Assembly (NCBI GenBank): GCA_025642065.1
Contig: JAODUP010000095.1
Span: 267,001-331,000 of the forward strand
Direction of reading: 5' to 3'
DNA length: 64,000 nucleotides
Source: Paralvinella palmiformis
Lineage: Eukaryota; Annelida; Polychaeta; Terebellida; Alvinellidae
Part shown: positions 45,419-56,401 of the stretch, one piece after another
Numbering within the stretch: the stretch's first letter is position 1
Layout: each line of letters opens with the position of its first letter
Translations under genes and position numbers: made by a program
The notes under the pieces: generated by a model
Told to the model about the DNA's origin: nothing
The model's input: only the letters and a program-made list of their open reading frames with translations
Database searches by the model: none

Positions 45419-48045
45419 ACCAACTATAATAATGTGTACAGAAGTGTTTAGTTTTTAGCAAAGAAAATCATGTTTATAACAGGGCAGCGACAAAAACTTT
45501 AAGTCAGACGTTGATATTAGCAATAAACTAAAAAACTAAGACTTCCATTTAAAGGTGTTTTTCATTGTCTTGTAATTTGTTTTCGGTGAAGTGTTTGACT
45601 TGATTCCAGGAAAGTGCTAATTTTAGATCTGATGGCCTGAGTTTATTTAGATTGAAGATATTAAAGTTCAGTAAGTTTCCACAGTCTTTGCATGCCATAG
45701 GCCTGTCACCATTCATGAAAAGCTTTGTATTTGTCAGAACCCAGCTATTTACTAGCTGTCACTAATTACTCAGTTTATTAAGTAATTCATGTAAGAGTGG
45801 TGAACATTAATTTATACTTAGTTGCATGTTACAAAAAACATGTTCATGGCAATAAATAACCCAATTAGTAAAATCCAATTACCCATAGCTCTACTGACAA
45901 AATAATTCTGATTACTTGTACCAAGTGACCCCCCCCCTCAAAAATATAAATTTGGGAATGGCTATTTTATTTATACCAGGTTCGTATCATAACAAAGTTA
46001 CAGAATATAATACTGGAATAAATTACCAATATAGTTATTACCAGTGTTGGGATTTTTGCATTTAATTTGGCAACATGGTGGTATTAGCTACATTGTCACA
46101 ATTTATAATTGTATTAAAATGATTACAATTTTTTATATATATTGAAATGAATAAACTGGTTCACTGGTAGGTTTTTGAATAATTTAGGTTTTATAAAATA
46201 CATAAATAGTATTTTTTTACTCTACATGCTGCATCATTCCGAATGTTCTCAAGGCATATTTCACACAACAAGGAATGATAACAGTAACCAGTTTTAAGCT
46301 GCACCTATTGTTTTGTAGCTGCTATGGCTACTTGCAAAACTGTTCATTGCTTGTACGATTGGAATAAGACTTTGTTAAAAGAAAAGACTTAAGTTGAGTT
46401 ACTAGATATTACAATCATTTTAATTTTTTTAAAGAATATATGGTACTGGATCATTTATAATAATCACATGTTATCCCTTTTTATGGTGTTATCCCTGTCG
46501 AATTAATATTTAATTATTAATAAAGTACATCCATTAATGTTTACGGATAGCATTATATTATTACTTACATGTTAGTGTTTGTCATTTGCTTTGTTTTATT
46601 TATTCTGTAAAGGACATTTAGATGTTCCCATTGTTTGAATGCAGAATTGGAGTTTAGACTTTACACTATTCAGTCTCATTGTGTGTTAGAAAATTTATAT
46701 TTTGCATTGGATCTTTCCCAAGTGTAATTCATGTAAGTTGTGTATAATACTTTAATATGCGTAAGACAATAGACTGCAAAGAAACCAAAAATAATTTATT
46801 ACTAACAGTTAATGTAATATAATGTAGTCTAAGCATATTCTTAAAAGGCAAAAATCCAACATTTAGTCAGTGTGATATTTGGAGGAATATTTCAAACTAA
46901 ATTACTATAATATTTATAATTACAACTTTTGTTCCTCAGATTGGCAATTCGCTGTTGAGTAATTCTCCTGAAAATAAATACATTACATTGATAATCATAA
47001 TACGGGACAGCGCTATATGCTGTGTTAGCAAAGTCTACGTGAAACTGACAGAAAGTTGATGGCCATTTTTTGTGCATAAATTAGGCTAAATGGGCCAAGT
47101 GGCCTCCAAAGACAATGAGGTGGAGTAAGATAGAAAGTGAAATGGACCAATACAGACTATAAAATTAGCTGTACATGGTGATACCTCAGGTATGAGGTTA
47201 CTCCACAATAAGATCCCTCAAATGAGTTCAGAGGTGTCACCAATTTATCTAGAGGGTCAGTGATGTAGAAGGTGACGTTTTGGATAGTAAATTGAATTGG
47301 CCAAATAAACAGTTGCATACATACTGTGTATAAGTCACACCTTTTATACTCTGAAATAGACACCAAAATCGTGTGCGACTTATGCACAGGTCAGACTAAA
47401 AGGGAAGGTATATTTGGCATAATTTAGGGGAAAATATAATATTATTGTTTTAACCTTAATATTGAATATATGAACAAGAAATAAATTTATTAGGTCTGTT
47501 TTCTCTGTTGTCTTTCAAAGTCAAACTTAATCGTGATAACTGCCAGGATTATTTAATCCAGTGCTCTAATATACAGTAGATCACAAAACAAATATATTGT
47601 ATTTTTAACTAGACTTGTGTAAATGCTATTTGAAATAAATAGATTTTTAGGCACCAATGATTAGTTGTTCTGAAATACTTTATAATCATTGGATTTATTT
47701 TCTGGATTTGTTTTCACTAAGACAAATTGCTTAGCAGTGCTCTTAGTAACAAAGAATCATATAAAAATGATCTATTGGGTGCAAATAACAATTATATGGT
47801 ATATTACTGTACAAAAATGAATGTGCTGAAACTACACATGAAATATTTATGATATGTGTGTTGTGCTGGACAAGTGAATCATATAGAATAGATGAAGCTT
47901 TAGGTAGAAATATTTGATAGAGTAGCGAAGAAAAACCTTTATGTTGCAAATTAACAGAAAGAATATATGTGCAAGAAAGAATTCATATTATCGGGGTTCC
48001 TACGAAAATCTCAACTAAATTCCATGACAGTAATATTCTTTTTCC
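45419..48045. other. Intergenic DNA
   Basis: A reverse-oriented SINE body is at 47058-47150. The frame at 47157-47387 (minus) is protein-like in part but unidentified. Otherwise AT-rich with a poly-C at about 45929-45937. Confidence 0.55.
47058..47150 (-). mobile_element. SINE family 1 body, minus strand
   Basis: Minus strand reads ccacctcattgtctttggag, gccacttggcccatttagcc, then tggccatcaac, matching the family 1 body. The tRNA head is not recognisable. Confidence 0.65.
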
Positions 48046-48669
48046 CAGGGTTGGCAAGTTTCTCCCCTACATGGTCAAAACTATGGTAATTACCTAGTTT
48101 CTGCATTTACAGCAGACATACTTTCTGCTATGTGAAGAAGGAGAGAAGCTAAATTTGGAGAAAGTTGCCATGAAAATACCCAATTAATAGACACTTGAAC
48201 TGCTTAAAGCCAATATACATATGGATAAGTTATTTAATTATAAATCTTGTCCCCCAAAAAAAACTATTGCACATGCCAGATACTTGTTGAAAGTGTATGT
48301 TAATAATTCATCAAGTTTAAGATTGTGAGATAAAAGATTCAGATTATTTATTTCTGGTATCTGTGCAGTGAAATACATTCTAATTCTGAATAAATTTGAT
48401 TTTATTATGACTGCTTTGTTATGCAACACTTTCAGGTTAATACAACACTATCAAATACCCAATCAACTATGAGGAGGGTTATGATGTGTCTATAGCCATG
48501 CTTGAATACTCCTGGTAACATCATGTAGTATGTAGTAATAACTACATGTATTATTGTGAAGAGATGCTGCTGTGTAATAACAATCACATACCACTCATAC
48601 ACTGCTGCATTATTACAGGGAAGTATCTGCATTCTCCAATTATAATATGTTAGATAGACTTCATATTGA

Positions 48670-48791
48670 AATACTCGAACATTTGATCATCCCAATACTT
48701 CAAAAACTACATTGGCTATCCATTAAACAGCGTATCCATGTCAAGATTTTCCTAATAACTTATAAATCTATCAAAGACATGACACCTGAAT
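48670..48791 (+). mobile_element. LINE fragment nested in the hAT element
   Basis: The fragment actcgaacatttgatcatcc ... caaaaactacattggctatc ... cttataaatctatcaaagac is nearly identical to 52136-52250 in the LINE piece further right. The matching site in the short hAT copy lacks it, so it is a later insertion or a fill-in. Its right join is near gacacctgaata. Confidence 0.75.
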
Positions 48792-48888
48792 AATGTTGCA
48801 CTTATCAGGGGGGAGGGGGGGAGAGGATCACTCTCAGCAGGTGGTGGATTAGTTATTATTCTTGAGCAGATATGTTGGCTGATCATCA

Positions 48889-49730
48889 GGGTCAAGACCT
48901 CACTACACAGTCTATCATGAAGCACATTGTAGAAGTGCAAAAGTATTTTAGAAACCACCACAATCCATATGCCTGGCTCACTGAGTGCTTAGATAGTTGC
49001 AAACCACAGCTTCTTGGTGAAACGTGGTGGAAATAGCAACTTACCTGTCTTCACAGCTATATCACCAACAGACCAAGATACATGAAAGTAGTGCAGGACT
49101 ATGAAGAAGAAATTGACCAAAACATTACAAAAACAGTCCAGGACATCAACGTCTTCAGAAACGTGAAGGATATGACTGATCAGCTACGACCTGTTGCCAA
49201 CGCTATTGATTGTTACTAAACAGACAATGTTTTTCTCGCTGCAGAATGTGATATGCGTCTGTCACTTCTTGATCATCCCAATCTCCAGCCACTTGCACTC
49301 AAAGACATCGTCGTCAAACGCTTCAAGCAAGCAATTCTCCCGGAACATTTCATGTCCTACAAGCTACATCCAGAATATCTATCAGCTGCTAAAACAGAAG
49401 TAGTGAATTAATTTCTGGTGTCAAAAAATCCAACCTTCATTGCCAAACTGATCACATTCCAGGCCAAATCAGTGCATATCCCAAGGCATTTTTACCAATG
49501 CTACACTCAGCATTTATCCTATTACTTGGTGGAACGGAATGAAACCAATTGGATTGAATTCTGATTTTGTGGTTCACCTGCTACATACTCCAGCATCATC
49601 TGCATCAATTGAACCAAACTTTGATGAATTTCATAGCAAGGTCGGGAAAAAACATGGCATCAAAGATTGTGTTTTGCTACCGTCTACTGAGGGGCGATGT
49701 GGAAATTGACTATTAATGACATGATATGAA
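48889..49730 (+). pseudogene. hAT transposase pseudogene
   Basis: Mostly one frame, with stops: PQLLGETWWK then stop, TNRPRYMKVVQDYEEEID, VKDMTDQLRPVANAID, LQPLALKDIVVKRFKQAI, and after a frameshift the dimerisation-domain marker TPASSASIEPNFDEFHSK. The order and spacing match the C-terminal two-thirds of hAT transposases. The N-terminal zinc finger and first catalytic region are absent. Several stops show it is inactive. Confidence 0.8.
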
Positions 49731-49975
49731 TATGATCACATTTTCATACACAAAATCATACAGTGCTATGAGCCAAATGTGATATAATAACAATTAAATC
49801 TTGAATATTTGTTATTTTTCTTAAAACAATTTTGTTAAACAGATGAATAAATTAATAATTAATTGTATCCCAGTATGAGTGTACTCTGGTTTGCATGTTG
49901 TTATGGTGTTGCACCTTAAAATAAACACATCTGGGAGTTTCTCCTCCACTTTATGCCATTTCTCCCTGGGCGACC

Positions 49976-51929
49976 AATTAATTAGTGTATTGCTCTGGAT
50001 AAAAGGGATGTCATTCCCTTTCAATCTTCCAGGTTTGGGTTAAGATTAAATTTTGTTGCAGATGCTCTGGCTGACACACATCAATAAATCATAGAAGAAA
50101 TCAGAACATTTATACAGATTATGGTTTATGACCTGGAAGATTGTTATAGCAAAAATAGTTGGGTTTTCATTGAAACTTTCTTTGGCATAGAACTGATATT
50201 ATGCATCGCTTGAGTGAAATTCATGACCTTTGACACCATTCTACTATTTTCCATGACTTATTAGATGCATATCATTCCTTTCATGCAGTGATAGTTGGTA
50301 GTATAGTCCAGTATTTAGTTAAATGGTCGTGTATAAATACCACTCTTGTAGCCTAACCTGCTGATATTAAAGGATCAGTAGATCAAAAGTGTAAATTGGA
50401 GGAAATGTTTAGCTAAAAAAGAGAGCCTTTTTACTTGGACACTTACCAGTGTACAAGTGTATGGACTGTTACTGTGATAAATATTGTGTTGTTATTAAAG
50501 AAGAATGGTTAATACTATATAGTGAGTCATTCAGATTAGTGTGATGTGTGCATGAAGAGTTATAAAAAGGAACCAAAATAATATATTACAATATTTGTAT
50601 GTGTTAAAATAATGTTCAATCTTGATGTAAACAAATGTTCATGTCAGTGAAGTACTTTTATTAATTACTTTATGTATATGTAAATGAGCAAAAACTAGTT
50701 ACTTGATATATATTATATTTATTTAACATTATCTTTGTGTTTGCATGAACAAGTACTGGACATATATACTCACATATTAATATTATTATTCGACCCAGCA
50801 GATAACTCAAGAACAATATTTTTTCTTTCTTCAGGCTTATGCTCACCGTATAAGTCGAGGTGAAGTACATAGTGGCTTAAAATCCCTCAATATCTGAATC
50901 ATTGTCGTCATCCATGAAAAAGCTGGCCCAGTCGTAATACACAATCTCACATGTAGCAAGAGAACCATCACAGAAAGCACCATAGCCGTCATTGTCCACC
51001 ACATCCTACATACACAAGCAATTTGTTAGGAAATAAAATTATAATAAATAATTTTAAAATTAAACTAACAGATGCTTTTCTAAGGTACACACAGAACCAT
51101 AAATGTGTCATTTTTAATTTAGTGAATTAAGTATAAGAGCTTTCTGTTAAGACCTTTACCATACCGAAATACTCCACAAAAGGAGGACGTTTTCAGTAAC
51201 AAATTGTATTATGTCTTCACTAGTCAAGATTCCAAATACCTGTACTCATGTCAAAAATACACCAACACCACAACACCATCATTTATGTGCAGTGTACAGA
51301 TTTCTAATGACACTGTTTCAATGAATTTGTATATCCAGATACACTACTTCAAACCTCTTTGTGGAAAGTCTGTGTCCAGACACGGCTAAAGGGGTTTTGT
51401 TTATCCAGTCCTTGAGAACACATCTCTTTAATGCGACTAGCATCTGAAGTCCACTCTAGACATGCTTGCTTACTATGTTGTTCTGCTCATATTCTCTAAT
51501 AAACACATTGCAGGATATGAACCAATATGTATTCATAACATTGCACAATTTTGGTAGATAAGTTTTGGGCAAATTAATTAACGAATAACTGAACTAATTA
51601 GAATTAACGAATCAATATCCAATTAAAGCTTTGTCAATTTAATATAAGGTTAAATATATTCTAGATAATCATTCTTCATTAACATTGAATTAAATGCTTA
51701 TATTATAGTTGTTACATATGTTATTTATTACAGAAGAAATTAATCAGAATTATAGATAAATTTGGTTTTCATGATTTAATATACAAATGAATATTAGTAT
51801 CCCCTTTAAAGAAACACATTATTATGTACAAGTCTAAGCATAGCCTCTTAATTACTAGTAAATATACAAATTATGTTTATTAGGCCTATTGGTAACAAAA
51901 TAGATTGAAGGGTTTAGAACATTGTTTTT
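49976..51929. other. Intergenic DNA with one possible exon
   Basis: AT-rich DNA. A minus-strand exon candidate is at 50877-51005. A 61-codon plus-strand frame at 51204 has no support. Confidence 0.5.
50877..51005 (-). CDS. Possible last exon of an unidentified minus-strand gene
   Basis: After an acceptor-like gcttgtgtatgtag the sequence is open in phase 0 for 42 codons and ends with TAA at 50877. It reads DVVDNDGYGAFCDGSLATCE, then IVYYDWASFFMDDDNDSDIE and GF. The composition (acidic C-terminus, YYDW) is protein-like. No upstream partner exon was found, and the family is not recognised; a YDW-type motif occurs in some transposon-derived proteins, which is an alternative. Confidence 0.33.
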   Translation of the reverse strand, partial: DVVDNDGYGAFCDGSLATCEIVYYDWASFFMDDDNDSDIEGF

Positions 51930-52425
51930 TGATATCCGGCATGGGATGACTGAAAATGAGTAAAAATATCTAGGGATTATTTTTAACAATTCCATTAATA
52001 TGTATGAACATGTCACATCGGTATGACATGCTGCCTACTACCATCTTAAAAAGGAGACTTTTGTAACTCCATGTTATATGGCGCATCTGATTATAACATA
52101 AAACGACTTCGGCAGATTCAGAATAGTGCAGCTCGAAATACTCGAAAATTTGATCATCCCAATACTTCAAAAACTACATTGGCTATCCATTAGACAGCGT
52201 ATCCATATCAATATTTTCCTAATAACTTATAAATCTATCAAAGACATGGCACATGAATACCTGTGTGAATTGGTGTCCATTAGAAAGTCATCCCCAAAAC
52301 TCGGGTCATCCAGTCAGATACGATTCCAAGTGCCAGTGTCTCAGCTCAAGTCATATGGTGAGTATGTGGTTGGTTTTATCTTAGATAATCGTATCCTCTT
52401 CTGTTTTAGCTAGGCTTATCAGCCT
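51930..52425 (+). mobile_element. CR1/L2-like LINE fragment, plus strand
   Basis: With frameshifts it reads IIFNNSINMYEHVTSV, AAYYHLKK, NSMLYGASDYNIKRLRQIQN then LQKLHWLSIRQRI and MAHEYLCELV ... FQVPVSQLKSYGEY. This is the end of the reverse transcriptase and the following conserved block, the same family as the copy at 6118, but it stops before FSVAAP. Dead. Confidence 0.8.
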
Positions 52426-52439
52426 ATTTGTAGTTTGGG

Positions 52440-53125
52440 CCGTTCAAATAATGAACCCGTTAAAATTCAATTTAGGCATACCGAATCTTGGCTATACCAA
52501 TACTGAGTCTAGTGTTTGTCCAGTCTGGCTTAAAGTTGTTTATGCTGGGTGCGTCCACGTCGTCTTATAGAAGCCTGTTACAAGTATTAGTTATTCGCAA
52601 GGAAAAGCAGTTGAGACGTACAGCCTTATATAGCTGCCCTGTCCTTTAACTTGAACTCGTGATCTCTGCTACCTGTGTCTTCCAGCTTGATGTAAAGGGT
52701 ATCAACTGAGTAAGTACCTTTCACATGTTTGTGTGCTTCAATTATATCACCACGAACTCTTCTATAATATAGGCTTGGCAAATTTAGTCTGGCTAGTCGG
52801 TGCTCATAACTCAGTTCCTTTAAGGTAGGCACCATACGGGTTGCTATTCTTTGCACGTTTTCCAGCAACAGACCGCCATTTTGTAAACTGGGACCGATAC
52901 ACTGTTGGCATACTCTAGGTGTGGCATTACAGTGACGTGTAGGGCTTCTCCAGTGATGTTTCGTCTAGGTAGCTGTAAGATCTAATCGAGACAAGTATTT
53001 TGTTTCCATTATTGACCATTATTCAGTGAGCACTGATATTCAGCAGTCGCTCAATATGCACTCCTAGGTCCTTTTCCAGTTCAGTTTCTTGGAGATTGAT
53101 TCTCTGCCGCTGTATCATTTATATG
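52440..53125 (-). mobile_element. Second LINE fragment, minus strand
   Basis: Minus strand in several frames: LQETELEKDLGVHIERL, NGNKILVSIRSYSYLDET, VMPHLEYANSVSVPVYK, LENVQRIATRMVPTLKELSY, ARLNLPSLYYRRVRGD, DVDAPSINNFK and RLDKHWTQYW in order. These are the thumb and C-terminal blocks of a non-LTR reverse transcriptase of a different family from the neighbouring plus-strand piece. Frameshifts and stops make it inactive. Confidence 0.85.
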
Positions 53126-54401
53126 CCACTGGCAACTTGAATAAATGTTTGTTTTCGTGTTTTATTGTCTCGTGTTGAACGAATTGCTTACACCTACATG
53201 CATGTCTATGATGTTGTGTGACGTGCAGATGGCGATGAATCTCTGTTAGTCTGTGTCAGTGTATCATGAATAAGAGGTGGCGGAGCTACCGTGGGTGTAA
53301 AATTATGTGTATGCGGTGTAATAAATAATCTAGATGTGTGTATGGTTATGCATTCAATAAATCCATTATATATTTTTGTTTTGGTTAAAGTACAACTGTG
53401 AAATCGTTTGCGTTGACATTCTAAATTAAAGGCACGTGAAATTTAGCAATGCCGGCAATATTCATAGAAGCTGTTGCTATTCTAGAGATGTCATACCACT
53501 TTATCATTTTGAAAACACAAAGCCCAAATTTTCGGTAGATTCTATAACTACATGTGTGTGTGATGCTTGCATCCCCCATACTATGTGAATTTTAAAAAGT
53601 TCGAATGATGCCACTTGTACACATCTTCTTTTCCCGTTTCTTCTTATTTGAATTTCCCATGTCAGAGGATATCGTAAAAATAACACTCGTTTCAAAATTT
53701 CTACACTTTTCACGAGGAAGCTAGGCACGTTTTAATTCACGAATCACGAAGAAAATAAGTAAATTTACGGTTCACAGAAAAGTAAAACCCCACTCACGGA
53801 TCACGATATACTCCCTTATGCCCCTTATAACTTTCTCTAAAATACCTCATTTCACGCACTTCTTTGAGTTTGATGTGATACATCGTATGACTCTTATCCA
53901 ATGTCTTTTATTGACTGCGGTTAACGTGTCAGCAATACAGAAATACGGTAGATCGAGTTTTCAGCCAATCAATGGATTTTTCCTAACTCTTCTGGAGTCT
54001 TCTGTAACTAAACAGATTGTTTGGCACAGAATCAGCAGACTTAAAAATACACTAAATATGCAAACCCGCCACAGGTTAATTTAGTAAAAACAACATAATA
54101 ACGGAAAATGTCAAATGAATAACTTCAGTGTTACCATGGGTGGGTGAAGTGACGGTTTTACATATCAAATTATCCTACAAAATATATTTATGACCAAAAA
54201 GGATCAGTTGAAAACTATTTCAACTGTTATAATTCGCTTTAACACATTTCCCTAAATTTTGGAAATAAAAATAAAAGCTTATACCTACCCATTTTTCAGG
54301 AAAAAAATTTATGGGAAACTATATATTTATTTTATGGTTCATGCCTTATATTAATGATAAAAACCATGAACTGATGTAAATAAATAAATAGTAGAAAGGT
54401 T

Positions 54402-54440
54402 GCACACATACACACACATATATATATATGTGTGTGTGTA
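54402..54440. repeat. Palindromic (CA)n(TA)n(TG)n tract
   Basis: CA units, then TA units, then TG units; the outer arms are reverse complements, so the tract is self-complementary. Confidence 0.9.
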
Positions 54441-56225
54441 ATAGAAACACGCAGACACACGTACCCAGCAAACACATGATATATAGGTTATGCAAATAAC
54501 ATTTTCAAGAAAACATACATGTCAGAAAAGTTCAAATTGTAAAAATTCTTCAACGGTTGTTAACTAATTCCAATTCAATTGACATAATACCATTAATTGC
54601 ACTTGTAGACAAGTATAGCTTGATCCAAATTGTAAGTGATCACTGAAAATGATAAATTATAAGTTTTTATTATGTATAGGCGCATGTAAAAACTTCCTCA
54701 AACTTATTTCTAAGAATATAAGAAGAAATACATCACCATATCAAAAATAAAATAAACCAGTCCTATACGTACGTAGGTGAGGAGTATATACGGGGCAAGA
54801 CAAAGTCGATCATTATGAATATCTGTATAAAGCATCTAATTAATAATTAGTTCCATGAAGTTTTTCCCCTCTAATTAAATAATGTTAAGTTTTAGAAATA
54901 CATATATATGAAACATCCCATCAAATTGTGTGTGAACCTTCCTGGATGTAAACCGTCCACACATTTATATAACCACTCGATCCTACTACTGTACTAATAT
55001 ATAAGGGAGCTTTAATTATTAAATATACTTTATCATTATTATTAAATACCCAAATTGACCATGTCCACATACCAGAATATTATGCTATATATATATATAT
55101 ATATATAGAGGGTTTTTAATCTCCAAATTTTATTTTATACCACAAGATATCGATATTATTTAAACAACATTATAATTAGTTTTAACGATTTATATATAAA
55201 TTTAACAGTATGAACAAGTATTATTATTTAAATGGGGAACAAATTACTGTTATTCGGTTATTAGCAATAATTGTCAATGGGTCATACACGTAAACCTATA
55301 TAATTTCCCTGTTGCTGTTATATACGCCTATTGATGTGATATTCCCCTTTCAGGACCTCTCTGTATGGCGATTCTGTGAAGAGTTTTTCGTTTGGGATTT
55401 TTGAGGTTAATCTGTTTGTTTGTGGATGCTAGTCTGTCTGTATAACTAATTTACCTATATCGATATTATTTAATGATAATAGTTTTATGAACATTCTATC
55501 ACCTACTAAATGTTAACTGTAAGTCTAGATTTGTTCAATCAGTAGAGACTTTTTTTTCGATATTTCATCATTTATCGCTCATTATCGCCTTTTGAGGTAC
55601 AGTTAGTGAGCTATCAATAAATTAATGTTTTAGACCGAATTATATACTTTTCAGTCTTAAGAACACGTCCTAACTTTTCTGTAAAGATCGTTGGTTAAAT
55701 TTTTGAGATACTTGTTTAATTAATTCCAACCGATAAAGTTATGCAGTTTATTCTCGTGTTATTGTTATTGATCTGTCGATAGTTACACAGACTCACCGTA
55801 GCTGAGTAGGTTTACAACTACTAAATTACTAGATTAGTACTATATCTATAGTAAACTAGATATAGTTGTAGTAGCTTTAGATATTGAAATGGTATGACTT
55901 ATGATGTTCATTGGTATAGATCTAGATATGTGATATTAAATGATATCAATCTTCGATGTTGAGTAAATCAGATAAGGAAAATAACACTGTCTATATATCA
56001 ATAGAATAGTATTATAATTAATGTACTGACCCATTTCTCAAACCCTGCCTGCTTTAATACTGGACCCTCACAACTGCACCACAAGCTTTGTGGTTGTAAG
56101 ATGGGTGGCCGTTTCGCTACCATTTGATTTAGCACTGCCTTGGCATGATCAGATCATGATAAATTTGATTGTGCACCATTTTGTAAAATATGAATTTGTT
56201 ATTTTGCATCTGTTTGTATGCATTT

Positions 56226-56226
<1 letters not shown>

Positions 56227-56266
<40 letters not shown>
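56227..56266. repeat. (TA)n microsatellite
   Basis: About 20 uninterrupted TA units immediately left of a long inverted repeat. Confidence 0.95.
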
Positions 56267-56270
<4 letters not shown>

Positions 56271-56281
56271 CCTTAAAACAC

Positions 56282-56401
56282 AATAAATAATTTCTGAAAA
56301 CCATATATTTTTGAAGTTGTTGAATTAGTCCGCTTCCCGCTTCAAAACTGCCATCCCTTTTCAACAACTTCAAATAATTTACTGTTTTCAGAATTTATTT
56401 G
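56282..56401. repeat. 120-bp imperfect inverted repeat
   Basis: Arms at 56282-56324 and 56360-56401 are mostly complementary, including an exact 15-bp core (tttgaagttgttgaa with ttcaacaacttcaaa) and the outer block tttctgaaaac/gttttcagaa. The loop is about 35 nt. It could be a small MITE or a transcribed hairpin. Confidence 0.75.

Larger units (their letters stand above)
48046..49975 (+). mobile_element. hAT element with broken transposase
   Basis: It starts CAGGGTTGGCAAG at 48046 followed by tttctcccctac. The left 850 bp align with the short element at 38552. The middle carries a plus-strand hAT transposase wreck and the right end ctgggagtttctcc...tttctccctggg at 49930-49970 corresponds to the 3' part of the short copy, but the last inverted repeat is not clear, so the right limit is approximate. 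A LINE fragment is inserted at 48670-48791. Confidence 0.75.
53126..56281. other. Intergenic DNA
   Basis: A CpG-containing patch at about 53410-53830 has a 74-codon minus-strand frame without a domain. (CA)n(TA)n(TG)n lies at 54402-54440, (TA)n at 55086-55108 and at 56227-56266. Nothing else recognised. Confidence 0.55.

Noticed and set aside
53504..53728. 74-codon minus-strand frame, and an internal MGNSNKKKREKK start in another frame
   Set aside because: No domain, competing frames and no supported donor; not enough to call a gene.
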